DNA from: JANQPX01 sp965204405
GTDB lineage: Bacteria; Pseudomonadota; Alphaproteobacteria; Geminicoccales; Geminicoccaceae
Reading direction: 5' to 3'
Length of the DNA stretch: 64,000 nt
Assembly: GCA_965204405.1 (NCBI GenBank)
Contig: CBDBEN010000005.1
Span: forward strand, 3,224,001-3,288,000
Shown: piece by piece, positions 9,368 to 17,740 of the stretch
How positions within the stretch are numbered: position 1 is the stretch's first letter
Layout of the letters: every line of letters begins with the position of its first letter
Made by a program: the position numbers and the translations under genes
Notes under the pieces: model-generated
The model's database searches: none
Seen by the model: the letters and a program-made list of their open reading frames with translations, nothing else
What the model was told of the DNA's origin: nothing

Positions 9368-9664
9368 ATGTCGAAACGGAAGCAGTACAAGCCTGAATTC
9401 AAGGCGAAGGTGGTGCTGGAAGCGCTGAAGGGCGAGCAGATGGTGTCGGAGCTGGCGAGCCGGTTTGGCGTGCATCCGACCATGATCCATCAATGGAAGA
9501 AGGCGCTCTTGGAAGGTGCGCCGGAGCTGTTCGAGCGAGGCTCGTCGGCGAAGGAGCCCGCGATCGACGAGGCGAAGGTCAAAGCGCTGCCCGCGAAGAT
9601 CGGCGAGCTCACAGTGGCGAATGATTTTTTGTCCGAAAAGCTCAAACCATGGACCGGCAAGTGA
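9368..9664 (+). CDS. IS3-family transposase OrfA
   Basis: 98-residue HTH_Tnp_1 protein (MSKRKQYKPEFKAKVVLEA) that binds the terminal repeats. The helix-turn-helix covers about residues 10-50 and a leucine-rich helix follows. The ATG at 9368 is taken rather than the upstream start at 9341 because it matches the family start and has GGAGGA shortly before it. It overlaps OrfB, which lies in the -1 frame, consistent with programmed -1 frameshifting to an OrfAB fusion. The string CCGAAAAG near 9637 is a possible slip site. Confidence 0.85.
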   Translation: MSKRKQYKPEFKAKVVLEALKGEQMVSELASRFGVHPTMIHQWKKALLEGAPELFERGSSAKEPAIDEAKVKALPAKIGELTVANDFLSEKLKPWTGK

Positions 9665-10512
9665 GGCGCTCGATGGTCGAGCGTGACCGCTCGGATTTGT
9701 CGGTCGTCCGGCAATGCCGATTGCTGTCGATCAGCCGCTCGTCGTTCTACGCAACGCCACGGGGCGAGAGCGACGAGAACCTCGCGATCATGGCTGAGAT
9801 CGATCGCCAGTTTCTCGACACGCCGTTCTATGGCGTGCGGCAGATGACCTGGCATCTGCGGGCAAAGGACTGGCCGGTCAACGTCAAGCGGGTTCGCCGT
9901 TTGATGCGCAAGATGGGCCTGATGCCGATCTACCAGCGCCCGAGAACCAGCACACCGGCGCCAGGCCACAAGATCTATCCCTATCTGCTGCGCGGTCTGA
10001 CGATCGACCGCCCCAACCAGGTCTGGTGCACGGATCTCACCTACATCCCTCTGGCCCGCGGGTTTCTGTATCTCGTCGCCATCATGGACTGGTGGAGCCG
10101 CAAGGTCCTGGCTTGGCGCTTGTCGAACACCATGGAAGCCGAGTTCTGCGTCGACGCTCTCGAGGAGGCACTGGATCGCCATGGCAAGCCCGAGATCTTC
10201 AACAGCGACCAGGGCAGCCAATTCACCTCGACCGTCTTCACTCAGACGCTGAAGACTGCCGGCGTGCGCATCTCGATGGACGGCAAGGGCCGATGGCTGG
10301 ACAATGTGTTCGTCGAGCGGCTATGGCGATCCTTGAAATACGAGTGCGTCTACCTGCACGCCTGGAGTGGCGGTCGTGAGGTACGGGACGGGATCGGGCA
10401 TTGGATGGACTTCTACAATCAACGACGTCCACACGCCGCCCATGATGGCAAAACACCGGATGCCGTCTATCACCAACCTGATAGCATGCCGCCAGCCGAA
10501 ATGGCGGCGTGA
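9649..10512 (+). CDS. IS3-family transposase OrfB (DDE integrase core)
   Basis: 287-residue catalytic subunit. It has an HTH_21-type region at about 45-95 and an rve integrase core from about 120. The DDE residues sit in WCTDLTYIP, NSDQGSQF and VERLWRSLKYE. It ends with the usual FYNQRRPH block. Its -1 frame overlap with OrfA suggests it is made mainly as an OrfAB fusion. It appears intact. Confidence 0.9.
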   Translation: MDRQVRRSMVERDRSDLSVVRQCRLLSISRSSFYATPRGESDENLAIMAEIDRQFLDTPFYGVRQMTWHLRAKDWPVNVKRVRRLMRKMGLMPIYQRPRTSTPAPGHKIYPYLLRGLTIDRPNQVWCTDLTYIPLARGFLYLVAIMDWWSRKVLAWRLSNTMEAEFCVDALEEALDRHGKPEIFNSDQGSQFTSTVFTQTLKTAGVRISMDGKGRWLDNVFVERLWRSLKYECVYLHAWSGGREVRDGIGHWMDFYNQRRPHAAHDGKTPDAVYHQPDSMPPAEMAA

Positions 10513-10565
10513 CATGACCATGGAGAACCTGACCGGCAGACGCGATTCTGTAGCTTAAAATTCCG

Positions 10566-10600
10566 ACGTCACTGTCCGGCTATCGGGGAGCGGCTCTTTT
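10566..10600 (-). repeat. Right terminal inverted repeat of the IS3-family element
   Basis: Perfect reverse complement of 9286-9320. Its last base directly precedes the TAG stop of the HlyD-type gene (10601-10603, minus strand). Confidence 0.9.
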
Positions 10601-11956
10601 CTAACGTTCACGAAACGCCGTGCCCCATGCGCGATAGACCGGTTTAAGCAAATATTCAAGGATTGTTCTTTGGCTAGTTTTGATATGTGCTTGAACTGTC
10701 ATACCTGGTGTCAGGCGAATGCTATCCAATTCATTACTTTCTAGTGCGATCAAAGCTCGATAGAAGGGAGATCCGTTTTCATCGATGAATGTTGACGGTG
10801 ATAGATACTGAACATCGCCTCTTAGATAGCCAGCACGGTGAGGCTCGATCCCGTCGATTGCAATACGCGCTTCTTGTCCTATCAGGACATGCCTTATCTC
10901 AGTAGTTGGCAGGCGTATCTCGACAACCAGATCCTCTTCAGTGGGAATCAATTCTAAGAGAATGTCTCCGGGAGCTATAACCTGCCCAATAAATTTGGTA
11001 TTGAGCTCCTGAATAACACCACGAATCGGCGCTCTAAACGTGCCCCGCTTTAGCCTTTTCCGGACGGAAGCAATTTGTTGTCGCAATTCACCTAATTCAA
11101 CTAAGATGGATGAAAGTTGGTCTCCTTGTATCCTGCGCCTAGATGCAATGACATCCTCCAGACGCCGTCGCGACTCCGAGAGAGCGGCCTCAGTTTCAGC
11201 TAGTTGCCCCTCGATCTCGATAAGGTCAAGACGAGCTTCGGCTGTTTCTTGCTCCGCATCAATCAGGGCTGATTTTTGCGTTAGATTTTTCTCAAAAAGA
11301 GTTCGTTGGGTTTTCAGTTTTTCTTCAGCAAAACCCAGCTTGACGTTCATTCTCGATTTAATGGATTGAAGATTTTCCAGCTTCTTAATACGACGTTGGA
11401 TTTCAGCACGTACAAGGGACCTCTCTGACACCATCGCCGCTTCATCCAATGGTAAAATCGCCATTTGTTGAAACTCAAGGGATGCCGTTCCTGGCAATTT
11501 AGGATTTGCAATAATCTGGTTGATACCTGATAGTTCCTTGAGCTTCCGAGCCTGAGCTGACAACGACGCTTCGCGTGCTTGTAATCGACTGAGTTGAGCC
11601 CTGGCTTCCGGATCGTGAAGGGTCAGTAGTAAATCATTGCGATCAACCACCTTACCCTCCTCGACATGTAGCGCCTTGACAATGCCTCCATCAAAACTCT
11701 GCAATCCATGGCTGGGAGCTGAAGAAATAATTTGCCCCATGCTGGTGCTGACCACATCAATTTTAATGAGCACCGACGTCAGAACTGCGATACATACGAG
11801 AACGAATCCGAAGAAGCATGCGAGAGCCGGGACCTTAGGTGGCCCAACTTCCTCCAGCAAAGCAGCTTGAGACAGGAAGACCGCTTGTGAGGGATATGCA
11901 AATCGCCGGGCAGGTAGATTGAGTGATAGTGACTTTTCGACCTTTTCCCGATTCAT
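10601..11956 (-). CDS. HlyD-family membrane fusion protein of a type I secretion system
   Basis: 451-residue periplasmic adaptor linking an inner-membrane ABC exporter to an outer-membrane channel. There is one N-terminal membrane segment (about 45-65), a split biotinyl-lipoyl domain, a long coiled-coil hairpin (about 125-300) and a beta-barrel domain ending in the family-typical LLKP...FRER. The ATG at 11956 is chosen over 12004: it lies one base after the preceding stop and has AGGGAG upstream. It is third in a minus-strand operon after two ABC proteins. The adjacent IS element inserted exactly behind the stop and has not truncated it. No TolC-like gene is in the window. Confidence 0.88.
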   Translation of the reverse strand: MNREKVEKSLSLNLPARRFAYPSQAVFLSQAALLEEVGPPKVPALACFFGFVLVCIAVLTSVLIKIDVVSTSMGQIISSAPSHGLQSFDGGIVKALHVEEGKVVDRNDLLLTLHDPEARAQLSRLQAREASLSAQARKLKELSGINQIIANPKLPGTASLEFQQMAILPLDEAAMVSERSLVRAEIQRRIKKLENLQSIKSRMNVKLGFAEEKLKTQRTLFEKNLTQKSALIDAEQETAEARLDLIEIEGQLAETEAALSESRRRLEDVIASRRRIQGDQLSSILVELGELRQQIASVRKRLKRGTFRAPIRGVIQELNTKFIGQVIAPGDILLELIPTEEDLVVEIRLPTTEIRHVLIGQEARIAIDGIEPHRAGYLRGDVQYLSPSTFIDENGSPFYRALIALESNELDSIRLTPGMTVQAHIKTSQRTILEYLLKPVYRAWGTAFRER

Positions 11957-11957
11957 C

Positions 11958-14132
11958 CTAGCCGCTCCCTGACGTAGCGGTGGCCGGAGAGGAGCTTGGG
12001 ACATGGGGCGTCAATCGACCGGCTCTGAGAACAAACACTCTATCGGCTAACTTCAGATGGCTCGGACGGTGTGTAACCACCAAGATGGTTTGATGGCCTT
12101 TCAGGTTGGACAATACTCTCAAGAAAGCTTGATCCCCAATAGCATCTACAGCTCTGCCCGGTTCATCTAAGATGAGTATATCACTTTTCTTCAAATAGGC
12201 TCGTGCAAGCGAAAGCCGTTGCAGGAATCCCGGCGATTGCTGCTTGGCCGTCGCATCGCCTATCCGTGTTTCAAAGCCCCGACCAAGTTTTTGAATATCC
12301 TCCAGAACACCAGCTTGGATCGTTGCCGTCCAAAGTTCCTGATCAGTGGCTGATGGGCGGGCGAGGCGTAGATTCTGGGCGATTGTACCTGTGAAGAAAT
12401 GCGGCTGTTGGGGAGCATAGGCGATGTGCTCTCTTAGCTCCCGTGGGTGCAGTTGGCGGAGATCGAAACCATCAATCCGAACACTACCACTTTGTGGGGT
12501 AAGAATACCGGACATGACTTTGATGAGGCTAGATTTTCCGGCGCCACTATCTCCAATGAACGCGATGACTTCACCGGCTTCAACTGATAAATCGATACCA
12601 AGCAACGCTGGGCGGCTGGCTCCTTCGTAGGTCAAGGAAACGCCGTTCAGCTGCATGGAACCGCGGCTTTGACTAGGCACCAGACGCCGGGGGCGATTTT
12701 CCGCTTCTGAGGGAAGCTGCATGGTTTGATTGAGCATGCCAGCCTCATTTCTAAGCTGGGCAATACGCGGCAGCAGTCCAATACACTGCTGCCAGGGCGC
12801 CAAGACCCGCCAAACCAAAGCCATGCAGGCGATGAGAGCGCCAATTGAGAGCTTACCATCCATGACTCCGATCGCACCGATGATAAGCGTACCAGTACCC
12901 GCTATTGTTACCGCTCCTTGGCCCAAGTGGCTGAGTAAATCCTGCAGACGGACACGCCTGGCACCTGCAAGGGCTGAGCCGGCGGCATAGTTCCGGAACC
13001 GCTCAAGCCAAATGGCTTCGCTGGCCAAAAGACGTACCGAACGCATTTCGGACACCATTTCATCGAAGCAAGCATCTCTGAGTTGCCGGGCTTCACTGGC
13101 AGCCGAGGAGTGTTTCTCCAGGACCGGCCCCGCAAGACATGCCAGCATTGCATAGATGCCCATAATTACGATGGGCAAAAGGGCGAGAAAGCCGCCAAGA
13201 ATAGCAATAACAATCAGAAACAGGATTGAATAAGGTAAGTTGAACGCCACGGAAACAATGGGATCAGAGAAATGATCACGCCAGCCTTCGAACTGCCGAA
13301 CACGTCTGACTTGCGCATGCAGTGGCGCTTGACTTAAAGCGACCGGGGAGAGCTCCATCAGGCGCCCGAACGTTCCGAGCGAAACGAGCCTGCCAATCCT
13401 CGTAGCAATATAGGCTACCACCTTCGCGCGAATAAGACGAAAGAACAGGTCGACGACCAGAATTGCCATTGCCGCGAGAGAGAGACTGATCAGTAGATGC
13501 GTCGATTGCGCAGCGATCACGGTATCATAGAGGACCATGATAAAGATCGGCGAGATTAGACCCGGCAACGTGGCAATTAAGCCGATAATGGCCAGCAACA
13601 GAAGCTGATTTCGAAAGCGGCCGAGCAGATCGAGACACCAGTTGTCGCTACGGCGCGTTCGCCTCTGTTCTCGATCGGGAATGCGCTCGAATATGTAAGC
13701 TGTGCCAGTTATATTGGGCTCGGCTTCAACGCTTTGAGAGTATTGATCATGGGCTGGGTCGTAGAGATGAAACTTCGCTCCCTCACGGCCCATGATCAGT
13801 AGGGGAACTCCCCTGGATGTAACAAAGAGACAAGGCATAAGCCGAGTGTCCAACTCGGCCATTGCTATCGTGATCGGCCTTGATTGATAGTTGGCGTTTG
13901 CGAGCACATTGCGCAGATCGAGCAGGTTGATACCATCCGCACAGTGCGGAAGAATTTCGATCAGATGATGAACTTCTCCGCGCCAGCCAAGGGCTGTCAA
14001 AAGTGGTTTCAGGCAACGTGCGTAGTCTGATCCCTCTTGGAGGGATTCTTTCTCATTATGAGCAAGTGATCTCACGAATCGATCAGGCGCAGCATCGCCC
14101 CCCCAGGCCTCCGGTGTCAGCAATGCGGTCAT
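11958..14132 (-). CDS. Type I secretion ABC transporter with N-terminal C39-like domain
   Basis: 724-residue exporter half. Residues about 1-150 form a C39 peptidase-like domain without an identifiable catalytic Cys-His pair, as in RTX-toxin exporters where it only binds substrate. An ABC transmembrane domain (about 165-450) and an ATPase domain follow. Walker A (GDSGAGKSS), Walker B (ILILDEP) and the switch histidine (VTHRPS) are present. The signature LSGGQ is replaced by QSPGF. The gene overlaps the upstream ABC gene by ATGA, so the two products are probably made together and may form a heterodimer. Base composition is A+T-richer than the flanking chromosome. Confidence 0.85.
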   Translation of the reverse strand: MTALLTPEAWGGDAAPDRFVRSLAHNEKESLQEGSDYARCLKPLLTALGWRGEVHHLIEILPHCADGINLLDLRNVLANANYQSRPITIAMAELDTRLMPCLFVTSRGVPLLIMGREGAKFHLYDPAHDQYSQSVEAEPNITGTAYIFERIPDREQRRTRRSDNWCLDLLGRFRNQLLLLAIIGLIATLPGLISPIFIMVLYDTVIAAQSTHLLISLSLAAMAILVVDLFFRLIRAKVVAYIATRIGRLVSLGTFGRLMELSPVALSQAPLHAQVRRVRQFEGWRDHFSDPIVSVAFNLPYSILFLIVIAILGGFLALLPIVIMGIYAMLACLAGPVLEKHSSAASEARQLRDACFDEMVSEMRSVRLLASEAIWLERFRNYAAGSALAGARRVRLQDLLSHLGQGAVTIAGTGTLIIGAIGVMDGKLSIGALIACMALVWRVLAPWQQCIGLLPRIAQLRNEAGMLNQTMQLPSEAENRPRRLVPSQSRGSMQLNGVSLTYEGASRPALLGIDLSVEAGEVIAFIGDSGAGKSSLIKVMSGILTPQSGSVRIDGFDLRQLHPRELREHIAYAPQQPHFFTGTIAQNLRLARPSATDQELWTATIQAGVLEDIQKLGRGFETRIGDATAKQQSPGFLQRLSLARAYLKKSDILILDEPGRAVDAIGDQAFLRVLSNLKGHQTILVVTHRPSHLKLADRVFVLRAGRLTPHVPSSSPATATSGSG

Positions 14133-15835
14133 CAGCTGGAATTCGGAGGCGATAGAGGGAGTGGGTTCGGCGGGGTCTGCCCGCCATTCGACACCTCATC
14201 GCTTAAATTGATGATCTGTCCATTTTGGAGAGTAAGCTGCCGATCCCCAAGTTTTAGCAGCGATGGCCGCTGGGTTATCAGAATGATCGTTAGCCGCCCC
14301 TTTAGATCCGCCAATAGATTGGCTAAGTGACGGTCTCCTTCATGATCAAGGCCGTTATTGGCCTCGTCGAGGATGAGAACCTGCGGGCGGTTCAACAGCG
14401 CACGGGCTATTCCGACCCTCTGCAACAGGCTCTCCGATGCATCGGTCGTGCCTGCATGCACCTTTGTTGAATATCCTTGCGCAAGCTTAGCTACGGCCTC
14501 CTCTATCCCAAGGCTTCTTAGAAGATCCGCTTCGTCAATGGCGATATCCTCACCCTGAAACAATGTGAGATTTTCCATGATCGTACCGTTGAAACGCGGG
14601 GTTCTTTCGCTCACCACGCCGATCTGATTGCGAAGACAGCGAAGATCGATTTCATCGATAGGGATGTCATCGAAGAGAATATTTCCTTTCTCGGGTTGGA
14701 TGAGCCCCATCACGAGCTGAACTAGGCTCGATTTGCCACTGCCATCGCCTCCTCGAATGCCGACGAATTCTCCTGGGCGGATGGTCAGATTGAGCCCGTC
14801 AAAAAGGAGAGCTCCTGTTTTGGAATGCCGGTAGGAGACGCTCTGGAACTCTATGGACCCCTTGATTTCCGGATGGAGCTTCCCTGACGGGCATGATGGC
14901 ATGGATAGGCCGGCGGCGAGGTGCTTTTGGGATACGCGCGTCGTCTGGTATTGAGACCACAATCCAAGCATTTGAAGCGTTGGCTGCAATGTGCGGCCAC
15001 AGAGCAGAGTGCAAGCCGCCATTTCACCTAAAGTCATGCGGCCTTCGATGACCAGCCAAGCTGCAGCCGCTGCGACCACGATAACCATCATTTGGGCGAA
15101 AGCATCGCTCATGCCGCGCACGACAGCGGTAAGCGTTGCCGCCTTGTAGACAAGGGGATCCACACTGTCGAACAGGCGTTCGTAGCGCCTGCGCATTTGC
15201 TCCTCCAGAACCAAGGACTTTACCGAATCTATGCCGGTAAAGAGCTCGATTAGAAAATTAGAGCGGCGGTCATCGATTTTGCTGCGTTCGGTAAGCGTTG
15301 CATGGAGGCTTGTACCCAGGAGCCAGCCAATGGTCAGAAAAATAATCGTAAGGATCAGGGGCACAATAACCAGCCAACCTCCGATAAGGGTGACCAGCAG
15401 CATCGACATAACCACAAGCGGCAGCTCAAAAACGGCGGTTGCAGCCGTACCACAGTAGAAGCCTTTGAGATTGTCGATGGCGGCCAGGCGGCGCGACTGC
15501 GTGCCTGGCCCATCACGCTCGAGCTGATCCAACCGTGCATCCAGAAGCGACGATGTGAGAGCGCAGCCGAGCTGATATTCGTATTTTGCTGCTGTCCAGC
15601 TCAGGAGTTGGGCACGGAAGATGCGAAGAAAAACATCGACGAAGAGGATGACGGTCAGCGTCATGGCGAGCATACCAAGGGTCGACGTCGACTGGTTCGG
15701 CAGCACGCGGTCATAAACCTGCAGCACCGTGATGGGCAGTCCCAGCGTCAACACACTCGATGCCAATGACGCGGAGACAATACCGCTCCACGGCAATGAA
15801 GGCATCGGCAACTCGATGGTCTCGGACCGGGTCAT
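14132..15835 (-). CDS. Type I secretion ABC transporter (PrtD-like half)
   Basis: 567-residue ABC exporter half without a C39 domain, with five to six membrane segments (about 20-300) and a C-terminal ATPase domain. Walker A (GGDGSGKSS) and Walker B (VLILDEANNGLD) are intact. The signature is degenerate (SESLLQR in place of LSGGQQR), and the switch histidine is Gln (LITQRPS). These changes suggest that this half is a non-canonical or regulatory nucleotide site. It is the first gene of the ABC-ABC-HlyD operon. Its ribosome binding site is weak, and an A+T-rich region upstream probably holds the promoter. Confidence 0.85.
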   Translation of the reverse strand: MTRSETIELPMPSLPWSGIVSASLASSVLTLGLPITVLQVYDRVLPNQSTSTLGMLAMTLTVILFVDVFLRIFRAQLLSWTAAKYEYQLGCALTSSLLDARLDQLERDGPGTQSRRLAAIDNLKGFYCGTAATAVFELPLVVMSMLLVTLIGGWLVIVPLILTIIFLTIGWLLGTSLHATLTERSKIDDRRSNFLIELFTGIDSVKSLVLEEQMRRRYERLFDSVDPLVYKAATLTAVVRGMSDAFAQMMVIVVAAAAAWLVIEGRMTLGEMAACTLLCGRTLQPTLQMLGLWSQYQTTRVSQKHLAAGLSMPSCPSGKLHPEIKGSIEFQSVSYRHSKTGALLFDGLNLTIRPGEFVGIRGGDGSGKSSLVQLVMGLIQPEKGNILFDDIPIDEIDLRCLRNQIGVVSERTPRFNGTIMENLTLFQGEDIAIDEADLLRSLGIEEAVAKLAQGYSTKVHAGTTDASESLLQRVGIARALLNRPQVLILDEANNGLDHEGDRHLANLLADLKGRLTIILITQRPSLLKLGDRQLTLQNGQIINLSDEVSNGGQTPPNPLPLSPPNSS

Positions 15836-16200
15836 AACCCGATAAACCTGACCTGATACGGCATCCAGCGAAGGCCTCTGATATTTTCCTACAGAGCCAT
15901 CGTTGATAGATAATAATAATGAACAATCAATTAATCACACCAAGAAAGCAATCTTCTTATATTTTGTTTTTTATTTATTGATTATTTTTAGCAAATACAA
16001 ATGAATTCGGCACAATCTTGAAGCATGTCATAATCTCGCCTTTGACAATGGGCTAAAAGTAGATGCATTTACGATCGCGACCAGCCAACCGACCAAGGGG
16101 CGCCCCTAAGATTTTTAGCGACGGCAGCGGGGCGAAACCTTTGATGAACCGTCAATCGGCAAAGTCATGCTTTTCCATGAGTGAATGGTGGCAACCGATG
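15836..16200 (-). other. A+T-rich upstream region of the secretion operon
   Basis: About 365 bp between the glycine-rich protein gene and the first ABC gene on the minus strand. The segment 15910-16020 is strongly A+T-rich and is the likely promoter region. I cannot fix a -35/-10 pair with confidence. No terminator or small gene is evident. Confidence 0.4.
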
Positions 16201-16716
16201 TTATCGGCAAATCTCTCCTCCACCGTCGCCACCGCCATTACCATTTCCACCACCTTGGCCGCCACCATTCCCGCTGCCGTCGCCGTTACCATTTCCACCA
16301 CCTTGGCCGCCGCCATTCCCGCCGCCGTCGCCGTTACCATTTCCATCACCTTGGCTGCCAGCATCCGCCAGTGTTGTTCTGTCATCGTTATCGCTTAGCG
16401 AGCTGTAGGACCGCCCACCGAATGTGCTCCAAGGCTCGACCGGTGCAGTACCGAAAAGCGAGGTACATTCAGCACACCAGCCATAAGTTCCTATGCCGGA
16501 TACCGGACGAGCTTTAGGCAAACGGGTGGTTTCGATGGCTGTTGTGCCCGCGGGCGTCCGATCTCTCGGCGGTAGAATCGTGCATTCCGAAAGTGGAATG
16601 CCGGCTTCTTCGCACATACGCCGCCCCCGGTCCACCAAGGTTTCATCTTTTGCAAGCGCCGGACAGCCGATGATCAGGGATGCAAGCAAGAGGACACAAA
16701 AGCGCAGATTGCCCAT
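16201..16716 (-). CDS. Exported Gly/Asn-repeat protein, unknown function
   Basis: 171-residue protein with a Sec signal peptide (MGNLRFCVLLLASLIIGCPA, then LAKDE). A cysteine-containing middle region (MCEEAG, SECTIL, WCAECTS) is followed by about 45 residues made almost only of Gly, Asn, Asp and Gln in a 16-residue repeat. The ATG at 16716 starts the signal peptide. GGGAG lies 11 bases upstream, and in-frame GTG (16728) and TTG (16734) are alternatives. It lies upstream of the secretion operon on the same strand and could be a cargo or accessory of it. The Sec signal, however, is not typical of type I substrates. I do not recognise the family. Confidence 0.6.
   Translation of the reverse strand: MGNLRFCVLLLASLIIGCPALAKDETLVDRGRRMCEEAGIPLSECTILPPRDRTPAGTTAIETTRLPKARPVSGIGTYGWCAECTSLFGTAPVEPWSTFGGRSYSSLSDNDDRTTLADAGSQGDGNGNGDGGGNGGGQGGGNGNGDGSGNGGGQGGGNGNGGGDGGGEICR
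16218..16353 (-). repeat. 48-bp tandem repeat coding for the Gly/Asn-rich tail
   Basis: Nearly three copies of a 48-bp unit, in frame, each encoding about 16 residues of the type GGGNGGGQGGGNGNGD. Copies differ by single-base changes, for example Gly/Ser. Copy number may vary between strains by slippage without breaking the frame. Confidence 0.8.
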
Positions 16717-16955
16717 AGCGTAGATCACTCCCAAGTTTTTTTTCTATCGTTATCTCTGTAATATGCGCTGCCCAGTTCGGTTGATCACGTAAAAAAAGAT
16801 TAAAAGACGATTCACTTAGCCTTCCGGATGGCTGCACTGCTGAGATGGGTGGGACTATCTCAGCTGTTTCCCTTATTGCCTTTGGGACTGCCTCGCTGCT
16901 AACGGTGAATTCCGCTGCTTTCCGTTAAGCAGCCTGCCGCCTGGAAGAGGACAAC

Positions 16956-17633
16956 ATGACCGACAGACATCCGATCGATCTCGTCATTTTCGACTGTGAT
17001 GGGGTATTGATTGACAGCGAGGTCATCAGCACCCGTTGCCTCATCGAAGGACTTGGGACTATCGGCTGCGCCATCGATCCGAAGACCGCAGCCGAACGGT
17101 TTGTCGGCAGAAGCTGGGCATCCATCGTCAACGACATCGAGGAAGATTGGGGACGGTCTTTGCCTTCGACCTTTGCTGAAGATCTCGATCGGCACACGAT
17201 GAGTGTGATGGCATCTGAACTTGAGCCCATTCCAGGCATCGCCGGTGTCCTGGAGACCCTCAGCCTTCCTCGTTGCGTGGCTTCCAGCAGCTCAGTTGCC
17301 TGGATACGCCAGGGCCTTACCTCGACAGGGTTGATCGATTACCTCACCCCTCATCTCTTCAGCGCCAGTATGGTGGAAAACGGCAAGCCGGCACCGGACA
17401 TCTTCCTGCATGCGGCGAAGGAAATGGCCGTTCCTTCAGATCGAGCCGTGGTGATCGAGGATAGCCTGCCGGGTGTCCAGGCCGGTGCTGCAGCCGGCAT
17501 GATGGTGATCGGCTTTGCCGGCGGAAGTCACATCATTGACCCGGATCATACCGAGAAGCTGCGTTCTGCGGGTGCCAGCTACGTCATCGATGATATGAAG
17601 GCTTTACCTGGCATTCTCGAAGAGCTCTCCTGA
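16956..17633 (+). CDS. HAD-superfamily hydrolase, subfamily IA
   Basis: 225-residue phosphatase/phosphomutase-like protein. Motif I is FDCDGVLIDSE (Asp nucleophile near residue 13), motif II is ASSSS, the motif III lysine is in ENGKPAPDIF, and motif IV is IEDSLPGVQAG. A helical cap lies between motifs I and II. A GGAAGAGG ribosome binding site precedes the ATG. The gene stands alone between the secretion island and the minus-strand cupin gene. The substrate (phosphoglycolate, a sugar phosphate or beta-phosphoglucomutase-like) cannot be decided. Confidence 0.85.
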   Translation: MTDRHPIDLVIFDCDGVLIDSEVISTRCLIEGLGTIGCAIDPKTAAERFVGRSWASIVNDIEEDWGRSLPSTFAEDLDRHTMSVMASELEPIPGIAGVLETLSLPRCVASSSSVAWIRQGLTSTGLIDYLTPHLFSASMVENGKPAPDIFLHAAKEMAVPSDRAVVIEDSLPGVQAGAAAGMMVIGFAGGSHIIDPDHTEKLRSAGASYVIDDMKALPGILEELS

Positions 17634-17740
17634 GATCGAGAAACACAGCCTTTCAAGGCGAACGGTGGATCATCCACTCTGATATCGACGGGTTCAGGCG
17701 CTGACAACGGCGTGCGCTAATCCTGGAAAGACCCTGCCGT

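Larger units (their letters stand above)
9286..10600 (+). mobile_element. Complete IS3-family insertion sequence (1315 bp)
   Basis: Bounded by perfect 35-bp inverted repeats (9286-9320 and 10566-10600), with two overlapping transposase frames inside, the standard IS3 layout. Both frames are open and the DDE residues are present, so it may still be active. No clear 3-4 bp target duplication is seen: the left flank ends in CGT and the right flank starts with CTA. This could reflect recombination between copies or an end boundary misjudged by a few bases. The right end abuts the stop codon of the HlyD-type gene. Confidence 0.9.
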
